NCBI GenBank assembly: GCA_018388625.1
Contig: CP074402.1
Coordinates: forward strand, 744,001 to 808,000
Source: Nocardiopsis eucommiae
GTDB lineage: Bacteria > Actinomycetota > Actinomycetes > Streptosporangiales > Streptosporangiaceae
DNA length: 64,000 nt
Direction: 5' to 3'
Each line of letters opens with the position of its first letter. The stretch's first letter is position 1. Shown one piece after another: positions 9,694 through 20,127 of the stretch. The notes beneath the pieces are model-generated. The model was not told the origin of the DNA. It did no database searches and saw only the letters and a list, made by a program, of their open reading frames with translations. The translations under genes and the position numbers were made by a program.

Positions 9694-12281
9694 ACGAGCC
9701 GAACGACGAGGGCCGCGAGCCCCGCGTGCTCGGCGTGCCCCGGATGGGGCTCGTCCTGCTGGTCGGGGTCTCCGGCTCGGGCAAGTCCACCTTCGCCGCC
9801 CGGCACTTCGAGCCCACGCAGGTGATCGGCTCCGACTTCTGCCGGGGCGTGGTCAGCGACGACGAGAACGACCAGAGCGCCACCGCCGACGCCTTCGCCC
9901 TGCTGGGCACGATCGTGGGCATCCGGCTGCGGCGCGGTCTGCTCACCGTGGTGGACGCCACCAACGTCCAGCGCCGGGCCCGTGACCAGCTCGTCCGTAT
10001 CGCGAAGGACAACGACGTCCTCACCACGGCGATCGTCCTCGACGTGCCGGAGTCGGTGGCGCGCGAACGCAACCGCGCGCGCCCCGACCGCGACTTCGGG
10101 GACCACGTGATCCGCCGCCAGCGCCGCGACCTCAGGGAGGGCCTCAAGCGGATGTCCCGTGAGGGGATCCGGCGGACGTACGTGCTCAAGGGGCAGGAGG
10201 AGATCGACGCCGTCCGGATCGAGCTGGAGCGCCCCTGGCCGGAGCGGACCGAGCTCACCGGCCCCTTCGACATCGTCGGTGACGTCCACGGCTGCCGTGC
10301 CGAACTGGAGAGTCTGCTGGCGGAGCTCGGCTACACGCTGCGCCGCGACGACCGGGGCCGACCGGTCGGCGCCCGGCACCCCGACGGCCGCACGGCGGTG
10401 TTCGTCGGTGACCTCGTGGACCGGGGCCCCGACAGCCCCGGCGTCCTGCGCCTGGTCATGGGAATGGTCGCCGACGGCGACGCCCTCTGCGTGCCCGGCA
10501 ACCACGAGAACAAGCTGGTCCGCTACCTCAGGACGGGCAAGGGCCGCCTCACCCACGGCCTGGCCGAGACCGTGGAGCAGCTGGGCCGCGAGAGCGAGGA
10601 GTTCCGCAAGGAGGTCCTGGAGTTCTGCGACGGCCTGGTCAGCCACCTGGTGCTGGACGGCGGCGACCTGGTGGTCGCGCACGCCGGACTCAAGGAGGAG
10701 TACCACAACCGCGCCTCGGGCCGGCTGCGCTCCTTCGCGCTGTACGGCGAGACCACCGGCGAGACCGACGAGTTCGGCCTGCCGATCCGCCTGCCCTGGG
10801 CCCGCGACTACCGGGGCCGGGCCACCGTGGTCTACGGTCACGTGCCCACGCACAGGGCCGAGTGGGTCAACCGCACCCTCTGCCTGGACACCGGCTGCGT
10901 GTTCGGCGGCAGGCTCACCGCGCTGCGCTACCCCGAGCGGGAGATCGTTGACGTGGACGCCGAGCGCACCTGGTACGCACCCGTGCGGCCCCTGGTGGAG
11001 TCCCCGCCCGAGCCCGTCGAGCGCGGCAGCGGCCAGGTCATCGACATCGGGGACGTCGGCGCGAGCGACTCCCACGCCGGGCTCTCCGTCGAGACCGGGT
11101 TCGGCACCGTGCGCGCCTCACCCGAGAGCACCATGGCCGCACTGGAGGTCATGAGCCGGTTCTCGGTGGACCCCCGCTGGCTGGTGTACCTGCCGCCGAC
11201 CATGGCCCCGGCGCCGACCGCCGCCGACCCCGAGCTGCTGGAGCACCCGGACGAGGCCTTCACCGCCTATCTGGGCTCCGGTATCGGTGAGGTGGTCTGC
11301 CAGGAGAAGCACATGGGCTCGCGGGCGGTGGCGGTGCTGTGCCGCGACCAGGCCGCGGCCGCGCGCCGCTTCGTCCCCGGTGAACTCGGTACCGTGTACA
11401 CCCGCACCGGGCGCCCCTTCTTCCGGGACCCCGAGGTCCAGGGCGAGGTGGTGGACCGACTGCGTCGGGCGGTGACCGAGGCCGGGCTCTGGGACCGGCT
11501 CGGTACCGACTGGCTGGCCCTGGACGGCGAGATGCTGCCCTGGTCCGCCAAGGCGCACACCCTCATCCGGGAGCAGTACGCCTCCGTGGGGGCCGCCGCT
11601 CGGGCCTCCCTGCCCGCCGCCTCCGCCGCCCTCACGGCGGCGACGGCCCAGGGCGTGGACGTCGCCGGGCTCGCCGCGACCATCGACCGCCGCACCGAGC
11701 AGACCGAGGCGTTCAGCGAGGTCTACCGCCGCCACACCTGGGACACCGAGGGCGCGGACGGGCTGCGCTACGCCCCCTTCGCGCTCCTGGCCACTGAGGG
11801 GAAGGAGTACGGCGACGCCGACCACCTCTGGCACATGGGCGTGGCCGAGCAGATCGCCGGGGACGGAGGGATGGTCCGGGCCACCCGCTACCGGGTCGTG
11901 GACACCACCGACCCGGCCTCCCGCGCGGCGGCCGCCGCCTGGTGGCGCGAGATGGTCGACCACGGTGGCGAGGGCATGGTGGTCAAGCCCCTGCTCGGCC
12001 CCCGCGCGAAGGGCCGCAAGGGGCTCGCTCAGCCGGGCCTGAAGGTGCGTGGCCCCGAGTACCTGCGGATCGTCTACGGGGCCGACTACACCGACCCGGG
12101 GCGGATCGCGGTGCTGAAGGACCGCGGGCTCGGCCGCAAGAACGGGCTGGCCATGCGCGAGCACAAGCTCGGGCTGGAGGCCCTGACCCGCCTGGCCGCA
12201 GGCGAACCGCTGTGGCGGGTGCACCAACCGGTCTTCGCGGTGCTCGCCCTGGAGACCGAGCCGGTCGACCCTCGGCTCTAG
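9690..12281 (+). CDS. pnkp: polynucleotide kinase-phosphatase-ligase Pnkp (RNA repair)
   Basis: An 863-residue three-domain RNA end-healing and sealing enzyme. The N-terminal kinase has the P-loop GVSGSGKST (residues 26-34). The central metallophosphoesterase has GDVHGC (about 197), GDLVDRGPDS (about 240) and GNHEN (about 270). The C-terminal ligase-type adenylyltransferase has the motif EKHMGSRAV, with the predicted AMP-accepting Lys near residue 540. Length matches the roughly 870-residue bacterial family. In known systems Pnkp needs Hen1 to ligate, which fits the overlapping hen1 upstream. It likely repairs tRNA or rRNA cut by ribotoxins. No separate Rnl subunit gene is adjacent. Confidence 0.95.
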   Translation: MNEPNDEGREPRVLGVPRMGLVLLVGVSGSGKSTFAARHFEPTQVIGSDFCRGVVSDDENDQSATADAFALLGTIVGIRLRRGLLTVVDATNVQRRARDQLVRIAKDNDVLTTAIVLDVPESVARERNRARPDRDFGDHVIRRQRRDLREGLKRMSREGIRRTYVLKGQEEIDAVRIELERPWPERTELTGPFDIVGDVHGCRAELESLLAELGYTLRRDDRGRPVGARHPDGRTAVFVGDLVDRGPDSPGVLRLVMGMVADGDALCVPGNHENKLVRYLRTGKGRLTHGLAETVEQLGRESEEFRKEVLEFCDGLVSHLVLDGGDLVVAHAGLKEEYHNRASGRLRSFALYGETTGETDEFGLPIRLPWARDYRGRATVVYGHVPTHRAEWVNRTLCLDTGCVFGGRLTALRYPEREIVDVDAERTWYAPVRPLVESPPEPVERGSGQVIDIGDVGASDSHAGLSVETGFGTVRASPESTMAALEVMSRFSVDPRWLVYLPPTMAPAPTAADPELLEHPDEAFTAYLGSGIGEVVCQEKHMGSRAVAVLCRDQAAAARRFVPGELGTVYTRTGRPFFRDPEVQGEVVDRLRRAVTEAGLWDRLGTDWLALDGEMLPWSAKAHTLIREQYASVGAAARASLPAASAALTAATAQGVDVAGLAATIDRRTEQTEAFSEVYRRHTWDTEGADGLRYAPFALLATEGKEYGDADHLWHMGVAEQIAGDGGMVRATRYRVVDTTDPASRAAAAAWWREMVDHGGEGMVVKPLLGPRAKGRKGLAQPGLKVRGPEYLRIVYGADYTDPGRIAVLKDRGLGRKNGLAMREHKLGLEALTRLAAGEPLWRVHQPVFAVLALETEPVDPRL

Positions 12282-12312
12282 CCGGGGCGGCAGCCGGGCC
12301 GAGCCGGTCGAG

Positions 12313-12353
12313 GACGCGGGGCGCGCGGGAAAACCCCTTGCGCGCCCCGCGTC
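12313..12353 (+). terminator. intrinsic terminator after pnkp
   Basis: A perfect 14-bp stem (GACGCGGGGCGCGC and complement) with a 13-base loop lies 31 bases after pnkp. It separates the RNA-repair pair from the translation-GTPase gene. Confidence 0.7.
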
Positions 12354-12468
12354 CGTGTCCGCATGCTTTCCCTGATCAGAACCGACGACAGAGAGGCCGG
12401 CGGCATGCGGCGATCCCACGGAAGCTCCGAGACCACCATCCGGATCGAACCACTCCTGGGAACCGCAC

Positions 12469-14487
12469 GTGACCACCCTGAACATCGGAATCCTCGCGCA
12501 CGTCGACGCGGGTAAGACCAGCCTCACCGAGCGCCTGCTCTTCGACGCCGGTGCCACCGACCGGCTCGGCGGCGTCGACACCGGCGACACCCAGACCGAC
12601 ACCGGCCGGATCGAACGCGAACGCGGCATCACCGTGCGCACCGCCGTGGCGTCCTTCCGAGCCGGCCCCGTCCAGGTCAACCTGATCGACACCCCCGGCC
12701 ACACCGACTTCGTCGCGGAGGTCGAACGCGCCCTCGCCGTGCTCGACGGCGCCGTCCTGGTGTTGTCCGCCGTGGAGGGCGTGCAACCCCACACCCGCAT
12801 GCTCATGCGGGTGCTGCGCCAGATGCGCCTGCCGGTGCTGCTGTTCGTCAACAAGATCGACCGGGGCGCCGCCGCGCCCGGGCGCGTGTTCGAGGAGATC
12901 CGGCACCGCCTCACCGACCGCGCCCTCGCCCTGGACTCCGTCACGGACGCGGGATCCGCCCGCGCGCGGGTGCGCGCCCACGACCCGGACGACCCCGGAC
13001 ACGCCGCCCGCACGGCGGAGTTCCTCGCCGAACACGACGACGCGCTCCTGGCCGCCGTGGTCGAGGACCGGCCGCTCCCGGGCCCCGCCGCCCTGCGCGC
13101 CACCCTGCGCTCCCAGGTCCTGCGCGGCCTCGCGCACCCGGTGCTGTCGGGTTCCGCGATCACCGGGGAGGGGGTCCCCGAGCTCACGTCGGCCCTCACG
13201 GACCTGCTGCCCGCCCACCCCGGGCCCGACCTCGTCGGAGGCGACTGCCACGGCACCGCGCGGGAGGACGCCGCCGAGGAGCCCAGGGGCACCGTGTTCG
13301 CGATCGAGCGCTCACCGACCGGCGAGAAGACCGGCTACCTGCGGCTGTACGAAGGAGCCCTGCGCGCTCGGGACCGGGTGAGGTTCGAGCGCGCCCATCC
13401 CGCCGACGGGGCACCGCACGAGGGACGCCTCACACGGCTGGAGGTGGTCGGGTCCGAGGGCGAGCGGGACCGGCCCCTCACCGCCGGTGGAATCGGCCGG
13501 ATCCGGGGCCTGCCCGGGTTGCGGGTCGGTGACCGGATCGGTCGGCCCACCCACGCCCCGCCCCTGGCCCGGCCGGCGCTGGAGTCGGTGGTCCGGCCGG
13601 TCCGTCCGGAGGACGCGAACCGACTCCACTCGGCCCTGGCCGCGCTCTCGGACCAGGACCCACTGATCCGGCTGCGCACGGTGCCGGGGGAGGGGCTGTC
13701 CGTCCTGCTCCACGGCGAGGTGCAGAAGGAGGTCGTGGCCGCCACCCTGTCCGAGGACTTCCGGGTCGAGGCGGTCTTCGCGCCCAGCGACGTGGTGCAC
13801 ACCGAACGCCCGTGCGGCTCCGGCACCGCGGTCGAACCGGTCGACCTCGCCCGGGAGATCGGTGGCCCGGTCACCGTCGGGCTGCGTGTGGAACCGGGCG
13901 AGGACGGCTCCGGTGTGGTGTTCCGGCGTGAGACGGAACTGGGGGCGCTGCTGCCCGCCTACGACCGGGCGGTGGAGGACGCCGTGCGCGGCGCCCTCGG
14001 GCAGGGGCTCCACGGGTGGCCGGTGACCGACTGCGTGGTGACGCTGGTGCGGAGCGGCTACGTCGCCCCGCTCACGGAGGCGGCCCACTTCCGTCACCTG
14101 GTGCCGATGGTGACCCTGCGGGCCCTGGAACGCGCGGGGAGCCGCGTGTTCGCTCCGGTGCACGCGTTCGAGCTGTCGGTGCCCGCCACCGAGCTCAGCG
14201 CCGTGCTCTCCCTGCTCGGCGGGCACGGGGCCCGGGTCCGGGAGACCGAGGCCGAGGGGGACACCTGGCGGGTGACCGGCGAGGTCGGGGCGGGCGAGGC
14301 CCACACCGTCGGCGCGGCGCTCGCGGGGGCCACCCGGGGCGAGGGCGCCTGGGTGAGCCGACCGGCGGGTGACCGGCTGGTCCGGGGGCGGCCCCCGCGC
14401 CGGAACCGCACCGACGGCAACCCGCTGGACCCCGACGCGTACCTGGTGCACCTGAACAACGCGGGCCGCGCCGGGACCGGCGGGTAG
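12469..14487 (+). CDS. Otr(A)/Tet(M)-type ribosomal-protection translation GTPase
   Basis: A 672-residue EF-G-like GTPase. The N-terminus MTTLNIGILAHVDAGKTSLT carries the G1 P-loop. RGITVRTAV (switch I), DTPGHTDF (G3) and NKIDRG (G4) follow, and the overall domain order is that of Tet(M)/Otr(A) rather than EF-G. Proteins of this class remove tetracyclines from the ribosome; in actinomycetes chromosomal copies are common and may serve intrinsic tolerance or another ribosome function. GTG start. It stands alone after a terminator and ends before another hairpin. The class is clear, actual resistance is not proven. Confidence 0.85.
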   Translation: MTTLNIGILAHVDAGKTSLTERLLFDAGATDRLGGVDTGDTQTDTGRIERERGITVRTAVASFRAGPVQVNLIDTPGHTDFVAEVERALAVLDGAVLVLSAVEGVQPHTRMLMRVLRQMRLPVLLFVNKIDRGAAAPGRVFEEIRHRLTDRALALDSVTDAGSARARVRAHDPDDPGHAARTAEFLAEHDDALLAAVVEDRPLPGPAALRATLRSQVLRGLAHPVLSGSAITGEGVPELTSALTDLLPAHPGPDLVGGDCHGTAREDAAEEPRGTVFAIERSPTGEKTGYLRLYEGALRARDRVRFERAHPADGAPHEGRLTRLEVVGSEGERDRPLTAGGIGRIRGLPGLRVGDRIGRPTHAPPLARPALESVVRPVRPEDANRLHSALAALSDQDPLIRLRTVPGEGLSVLLHGEVQKEVVAATLSEDFRVEAVFAPSDVVHTERPCGSGTAVEPVDLAREIGGPVTVGLRVEPGEDGSGVVFRRETELGALLPAYDRAVEDAVRGALGQGLHGWPVTDCVVTLVRSGYVAPLTEAAHFRHLVPMVTLRALERAGSRVFAPVHAFELSVPATELSAVLSLLGGHGARVRETEAEGDTWRVTGEVGAGEAHTVGAALAGATRGEGAWVSRPAGDRLVRGRPPRRNRTDGNPLDPDAYLVHLNNAGRAGTGG

Positions 14488-14528
14488 ACCGCGCCGCCCA
14501 CGGCCGTGGACCGGACCAGTGGGGCGAG

Positions 14529-14571
14529 GGCGGCCCGGACCTTGGAGGATCACACCGGGGTCCGGGCCGCC
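14529..14571 (+). terminator. hairpin terminator after the translation GTPase
   Basis: A perfect 13-bp inverted repeat, GGCGGCCCGGACC and complement, with a 17-base loop sits 41 bases downstream of the stop codon. Confidence 0.55.
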
Positions 14572-14702
14572 GATCGTGGTGGGATCACAACAATCGGACA
14601 CCGGGACGCCTTCATTTCACGCGCACTCCTTCAAGCGGACACCCGTGACGGCGATGATGTGGCCGCACAGATCCCCCGATCCCCGCAGAAACCGGAGCAG
14701 GC

Positions 14703-17161
14703 GTGTCCCCAACCCCCTCCAGAGCCACGGTCCCGGTCCGCCGGAGAACCCTCGCCTCCGCCGCCGCGCTCGCGGCCGCCGCCCTGGGCGCCAGCCTCGT
14801 GGCCCCGCTGCCCGCCCTCGCCGCCGCCGACACCCCCGTGATCAGCGAGGTCTACGGTGGTGGCGGCAACAGCGGCGCGCAGCTGCGCCACGACTTCGTC
14901 GAGCTGGGCAACCCCACCGCCGCCGACGTCGACATCACCGGGTGGAGCGTGCAGTACCTGCCCGCGCGCCCCGGCCCGAACACCCGGGTCCAGGTGACCC
15001 CGCTCAGCGGCGCCGTCGCCGCAGGTGAGCACCACCTCATCCGCCAGGCGGCGGGCACGGGCGGCACCACCGACCTCCCCACCCCCGACGACACCGGCAA
15101 CACCAACATGTCGGCCTCCGCCGGGGCCGTGCTCCTGGTGGAGGGCACCGACCCCGTCGAGTGCCGCACCGCCGTCACCTGCGCCGAGGACGGCACGATC
15201 GTCGACGTCGTCGGGTACGGCGACGCCGTGGTCCACGCCGGGGCACCCGCGCCCGGGACCGGCAACACCACCTCCGCCTCCCGGGACGGGGCGTTCACCC
15301 ACTCCGGGAACAACTCCGCCGACTTCACCGTGGGCGAGCCGACCCCCACCAACAGCGCGGGCGAGACGGTCGAGGGCCCCGGCGGGGAGAGCCCGAGGAG
15401 CCGGTCGAGCCCGGTGACCTGCGCATCCACGACGTCCAGGGCACCACCCGCACCTCCCCGTACGCCGGGGAGCAGGTGACCGGCCTGCCCGGCGTGGTCA
15501 CCGCCGTCAACGCCTTCGGCAGCGCCCGCGGGTTCTGGTTCCAGGACACCGAGGGCGACGGCGACCCGCGCACCAGTGAGGCCCTCTTCGTCCTCACCGG
15601 ATCCACCACCCCCGACGTCGCGGTCGGTGACGAGGTCCTGGCCGCCGGACAGGTGGGCGAGTACCGCCCCCAGGCGGGCGCACAGACCACGACTCAGCTG
15701 GAGAAGGCCCGCTGGACCACGCTCTCCCGGGGCAACGACCTGCCCGAGGCGGTCCTGCTCGACGCCGACACGATCCCCGAGGCCCTCGCCCCCGACCACG
15801 GCGGCGACGTCACCGAGCTCGAACTCCGGCCCGACGAGTACGCCCTGGACTTCTGGGCCGCCCACGAGCACATGACCGTCCGGGTGGAGGACGCCCCCGT
15901 CGTCGGGGCCACCGACGGCTACCACGCCCTGTGGGTGACCACCCGGCCCGACCGGAACCCCACCCCCAACGGCGGCGTGCACTACGGCTCCTACGACGAC
16001 CCCAACACCGGCCGCGTGAAGATCGAGTCGCTGCTCGACCGCGACGTGCGCCCCTTCCCGAAGGCCGACGTCGGTGACACCCTCGCGGGCGTCACCGAGG
16101 GCCCCGTCTCCTACAGCCGGTTCGGTGGCTACCTGATCCGCGCCACCAGCCTGGGCGAGCACGTCCCCGGCGACCTGGAGCGCGTCCCGGTCCGCGACAC
16201 CGCGCGGCACGAGATCGGCGTGGCCACCTACAACGTCGAGAACCTCGGCGGCGCGGACGACCAGGCCGACTTCGACGCCCTCGCGGAGGGGTTCGTGAGC
16301 TACCTGGGCTCGCCGGACATCGTCGGACTGGAGGAGATCCAGGACAACAGCAGTGAGACCGACGACGGCGTCGTGGCCGCCGACGTCACCCTGGACCGCC
16401 TGGTCGACGCCATCGCGGCGGCGGGCGGTCCCGCCTATGAGTGGCGGGAGATCAGCCCCGAGGACAAGAAGGACGGCGGAGTGCCCGGCGGGAACATCCG
16501 CAACGCCTTCCTCTTCGACCCCGCCAGGGTCCAGTTCGTGGACGTCGAGGGCGGCGACGCCACCACCCCAGTGGAGGTGGTGGAGGGCGAGCGCGGCGTC
16601 GGCCTGTCCGTCTCCCCGGGCCGGATCGCGCCGACGGACGAGGCCTGGAACTCCAGCCGCAAGCCCCTGGTCGGCCACTTCCGCGCGCTCAACCGCGACG
16701 TGTACGTGGTCACCAACCACTTCAACGCCAAGGGCGGCGACGAATCCCTGCACGGCGTCAACCAGCCGCCCCGCCGGACCAGCGAGACCCAGCGCCACCG
16801 GCAGGCCACCCTGGTCCGCGAGTTCGCCGACGACCTCCTCGCCGCCGACCCCGACGCCAACCTCGTGGTGATGGGCGACCTGAACGACTTCCAGTTCTCG
16901 ACCACCCTGGACATCCTCACCGGCGACGGCACGCTCACCAACCCCATGGTGGACCTGCTGGGCGAGGGCGAGGGCTACAACTACGTCTTCGACGGCAACT
17001 CCCAGGCCCTCGACCACATCCTGGTCAACGGTGCCCTGGCCGGACGGGTCGACTACGAGATCGCCCGGATCAACTCCGAGTTCCACGACCAGGTCAGCGA
17101 CCACGACCCGCAGGTCCTGCGGATCGACACCCGGCGCAGCACCTCTCCGGGCCGGAGGTGA
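14703..17161 (+). CDS. secreted LTD/ExeM-NucH-type endonuclease/phosphatase (one frameshift)
   Basis: A secreted nuclease of about 819 residues when one base is restored at the GGGG run 15384-15387. A signal peptide (RRTLASAAALAAAALGASLV...ALA, first about 40 residues) precedes a lamin-tail domain (VISEVYGGGGNSG, HDFVELGNP). An OB-like segment (GLPGVVTAV...FWFQD) follows. The C-terminal endonuclease/exonuclease/phosphatase domain has VATYNVENL, DIVGLEEIQD, VVTNHFNAKGG, VVMGDLND and VSDHDPQVL, the metal and catalytic motifs. It probably degrades extracellular DNA or releases phosphate. It is a single-gene unit with a hairpin terminator downstream. Confidence 0.87.
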
Positions 17162-17178
17162 CCACCCCCTGACACGAC

Positions 17179-17208
17179 GGGGCGGGCACCGGAGACGGTG
17201 CCCGCCCC
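17179..17208 (+). terminator. intrinsic terminator after the secreted nuclease
   Basis: GGGGCGGGCACC and its perfect complement flank a 6-base loop, 17 bases after the nuclease stop. Confidence 0.7.
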
Positions 17209-17311
17209 CGTGCACCCGGGGTGGTCCGACACGTCGCGAGGGTCCTCCCGCCCGGTCGCACCGCGCCCCTATCCTGGGAGGGTCCGCACCGCCCACCCCA
17301 GGGAAGCGATG

Positions 17312-18324
17312 ATGAACGTACTGCTCACCGGTGGCGCCGGGTACATCGGCACCCACACCGCGGTCGCACTCCTCGAAGCCGGGCACGGTGTCGTGGTCGT
17401 CGACTCCCTCGTGAACAGCCACGAGGAGGCCGTCCGCCGCGTCGAGCGGATCACGGGCCGCACGGTCGCCTTCCACCGGGTGGACTGCACCGACCCCGGG
17501 GCCATGCGCGCGGTGTTCGCGGAGCACGAGATCGACGCCGTCATCCACCTGGCCGGGTTCAAGGCGGTGGGCGAGTCCGTCGAGCAGCCCCTGCGCTACT
17601 ACCGCAACAACCTCGACGCCCTGCTGACCCTCTGCGAGGTCATGGACGAGGCCGGGGTGCGCGACCTCGTCCTCAGCTCCTCCGCCACGGTCTACGGCGA
17701 CCCCCGGCGCGTACCCATCCCGGAGGACGCCGAGCTGTCGACCACCAACCCCTACGGCAACACCAAGCTGTTCGCGGAGCGCGTCCTCGACGACCTCGCC
17801 ACCGCGGACCGGCGGTGGCGGATCATCTCCCTGCGCTACTTCAACCCGATCGGCGCCCACCCCAGCGGCCTGATCGGTGAGGACCCCAGGGCGTCCCGAA
17901 CAACCTCTTCCCGTACATCGCCCAGGTCGCCGCCGGTCGCCGTGAGCGGCTCCACGTGTACGGGGACGACTACGACACCCCGGACGGCACCGGAGTGCGC
18001 GACTACCTGCACGTGGTGGACCTGGCCGGGGGCCACCTGGCCGCCGTGGACCACCTCGCCGACGCACCGGGCCACCGCGTCTACAACCTCGGCACCGGCC
18101 AGGGCACCTCGGTCATGGAGAGCCTGCGCGCCTTCGAGCGCGCCACCGGGTCGCCGGTCCCGTACGCGGTCACCGCGCGGCGCCCCGGCGACATCGCCGT
18201 CTGCTACGCCGACCCCTCGGCCGCCTCCCGTGACCTGGGCTGGAAGGCGGAGCTGACCGTGGACGACGCCTGCCGCGACACCTGGCGCTGGCAGTCCGCC
18301 AACCCCGGAGGGTTCGCGGGCTGA
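17312..18324 (+). CDS. galE: UDP-glucose 4-epimerase GalE (one frameshift)
   Basis: Interconverts UDP-glucose and UDP-galactose. The N-terminal NAD-binding motif [14 protein letters not shown] opens a Rossmann fold. LSSSATVYG and the catalytic Tyr in NPYGNTK follow, then [17 protein letters not shown]. The frame breaks at the CCCC run 17884-17887; one added C gives the family-typical [11 protein letters not shown] and continues to [11 protein letters not shown], giving 337 residues, the normal length. Two adjacent ATG codons exist (17309, 17312); the second has better spacing from AGGGAAG. It may supply UDP-sugars for cell-surface glycans made elsewhere in the window. Confidence 0.92.
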
Positions 18325-18453
18325 GCCGCGCCGGACACCTGGTCCGGACACCCGGTCCGCGTGCGGGGAGGCACACCTTTCGTTGCGTCCCGACCGTGGT
18401 GAACGGCCTAGACTGGACGGACATCCACATTTTTCTGCGGAAGGTCCTCCGTC

Positions 18454-20034
18454 GTGTCCGTTGGTGCTGACAGCACGTTCGACACCGTCCTCGTCGTCGA
18501 CTTCGGTGCGCAGTACGCGCAGCTGATCGCCCGACGGGTCCGGGAATGCCACGTGCACAGCGAGATCGTGCCCTCGACCATGCCGGTCGAGGAGATGCTC
18601 GCCAAGAAACCCAAGGCCATCATCCTCTCGGGCGGCCCCTCCTCGGTGTACGCCGAGGGCGCCCCGAGCGTGGGGGCCGAGCTGTTCGAGACCGGGGTCC
18701 CGACCTTCGGTATCTGCTACGGCTTCCAGGCCATGACCCGCGCCCTGGGCGGGGTCGTGGACCGCACCGACCTGAGCGAGTTCGGCCGCACCGCGCTGAC
18801 CGCCAGCGCCGACTCCGTGCTGTTCGAGGGCCTGCCCGAGGACCTGAGCGTGTGGATGTCGCACGGCGACTCCGTGGTCCAGGCCCCGGCCGGGTTCAAG
18901 AGCACCGCCAGCACCGCCGGTGCCCCGGTGGCCGCCTTCGAGGACACCGAGCGCCGCCTGTTCGGCGTCCAGTTCCACCCCGAGGTCATGCACACCGAGC
19001 ACGGCCAGGACCTGATGCGCCGCTTCCTCTACGAGGGTGCGGGCTGCCGCCCCACCTGGACGATGGTGAACATCGTCGAGGAGCAGCTGGAGCGCATCCG
19101 CGAGCAGATCGGCGACAAGCGCGTGATCTGCGCGCTCAGCGGCGGGGTCGACTCCGCCGTGGCCGGAGCCCTGGTGCAGCGCGCCGTGGGCGACCAGCTC
19201 ACCTGCGTGTTCGTGGACCACGGCCTGCTCCGCAAGGGTGAGGCCGACCAGGTCGAGAAGGACTTCGTCGCGATCACGGGCGCCAAGCTCAAGGTGGTCG
19301 ACGCCGAGGAGCAGTTCCTGTCGGAGCTGGCCGGGGTGACCGACCCCGAGGAGAAGCGCAAGATCATCGGCCGCGAGTTCATCCGCGTCTTCGAGCAGGC
19401 GGCCCGCGAGGTCGTCGCGGAGAGCGGTGAGGACGGCGCCGAGGTCGAGTTCCTGGTCCAGGGCACCCTGTACCCGGACGTCGTGGAGTCCGGCGGCGGT
19501 ACCGGCACCGCGAACATCAAGTCGCACCACAACGTGGGCGGCCTGCCCGACGACCTCCAGTTCACGCTGGTGGAGCCGTTGCGCGAGCTGTTCAAGGACG
19601 AGGTCCGCAAGGTCGGTGAGGAGCTGGGCCTGCCGCCCGAGATGGTGTGGCGCCAGCCCTTCCCCGGCCCCGGACTGGGCATCCGGATCATCGGTGAGGT
19701 GAACCGCGAGCGCCTGGAGATCCTGCGCGAGGCCGACGCGATCGCCCGCGAGGAGCTCTCCCGCGCCGGGCTGGACCGCGACATCTGGCAGTGCCCCGTC
19801 GTGCTGCTGGCCGACGTCCGCTCGGTGGGCGTCCAGGGTGACGGCCGCACCTACGGCCACCCCGTGGTCCTGCGCCCGGTGAGCAGCGAGGACGCGATGA
19901 CCGCCGACTGGTCGCGCGTGCCCTACGACGTACTCGCCCGCATCTCCAACCGCATCACCAACGAGGTGCGCGAGATCAACCGGGTGACGCTGGACGTGAC
20001 CAGCAAGCCTCCGGGCACCATCGAGTGGGAGTAG
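18454..20034 (+). CDS. guaA: GMP synthase (glutamine-hydrolysing)
   Basis: A 526-residue enzyme converting XMP to GMP with ATP and glutamine. The N-terminal class I amidotransferase domain has [12 protein letters not shown], the nucleophile in FGICYG and the [11 protein letters not shown] histidine-glutamate pair. The ATP-pyrophosphatase domain has the PP-loop [10 protein letters not shown], and the C-terminal dimerisation domain ends in PPGTIEWE, the typical terminus. GTG start. TAGACT about 40 bases upstream resembles an actinobacterial -10 element. A strong convergent terminator separates it from the kinase gene on the other strand. Housekeeping, full length. Confidence 0.97.
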   Translation: MSVGADSTFDTVLVVDFGAQYAQLIARRVRECHVHSEIVPSTMPVEEMLAKKPKAIILSGGPSSVYAEGAPSVGAELFETGVPTFGICYGFQAMTRALGGVVDRTDLSEFGRTALTASADSVLFEGLPEDLSVWMSHGDSVVQAPAGFKSTASTAGAPVAAFEDTERRLFGVQFHPEVMHTEHGQDLMRRFLYEGAGCRPTWTMVNIVEEQLERIREQIGDKRVICALSGGVDSAVAGALVQRAVGDQLTCVFVDHGLLRKGEADQVEKDFVAITGAKLKVVDAEEQFLSELAGVTDPEEKRKIIGREFIRVFEQAAREVVAESGEDGAEVEFLVQGTLYPDVVESGGGTGTANIKSHHNVGGLPDDLQFTLVEPLRELFKDEVRKVGEELGLPPEMVWRQPFPGPGLGIRIIGEVNRERLEILREADAIAREELSRAGLDRDIWQCPVVLLADVRSVGVQGDGRTYGHPVVLRPVSSEDAMTADWSRVPYDVLARISNRITNEVREINRVTLDVTSKPPGTIEWE

Positions 20035-20059
20035 CCGCGCGGCGCTCCCCTGACGTGAT

Positions 20060-20090
20060 CGGGCCCGGCACACGGTGTGTGCCGGGCCCG
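20060..20090. terminator. bidirectional terminator between guaA and the kinase gene
   Basis: A 14-bp perfect stem, CGGGCCCGGCACAC and complement, with a 3-base loop GGT. It lies between the convergent stops of guaA and the Ser/Thr kinase. Confidence 0.8.
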
Positions 20091-20127
20091 ACCCGTCTCC
20101 GCGGCCCCGTGGTCCGGGGGCTCCGCG

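Noticed and set aside
12469-14487. Calling the GTPase a second EF-G (fusA2)
   Set aside because: Its N-terminus and domain sequence follow Otr(A)/Tet(M) more closely than EF-G or EF-G2.
14852-18067. A 1071-codon open frame on the minus strand across the nuclease and galE
   Set aside because: It is antisense to well-supported genes, is rich in Val/Gly/Asp/Arg as expected from the complement of G/C-rich codons, and shows no domain. Similar long shadows (3753-6521, 17836-20073, 9612-11075) were dropped for the same reason.
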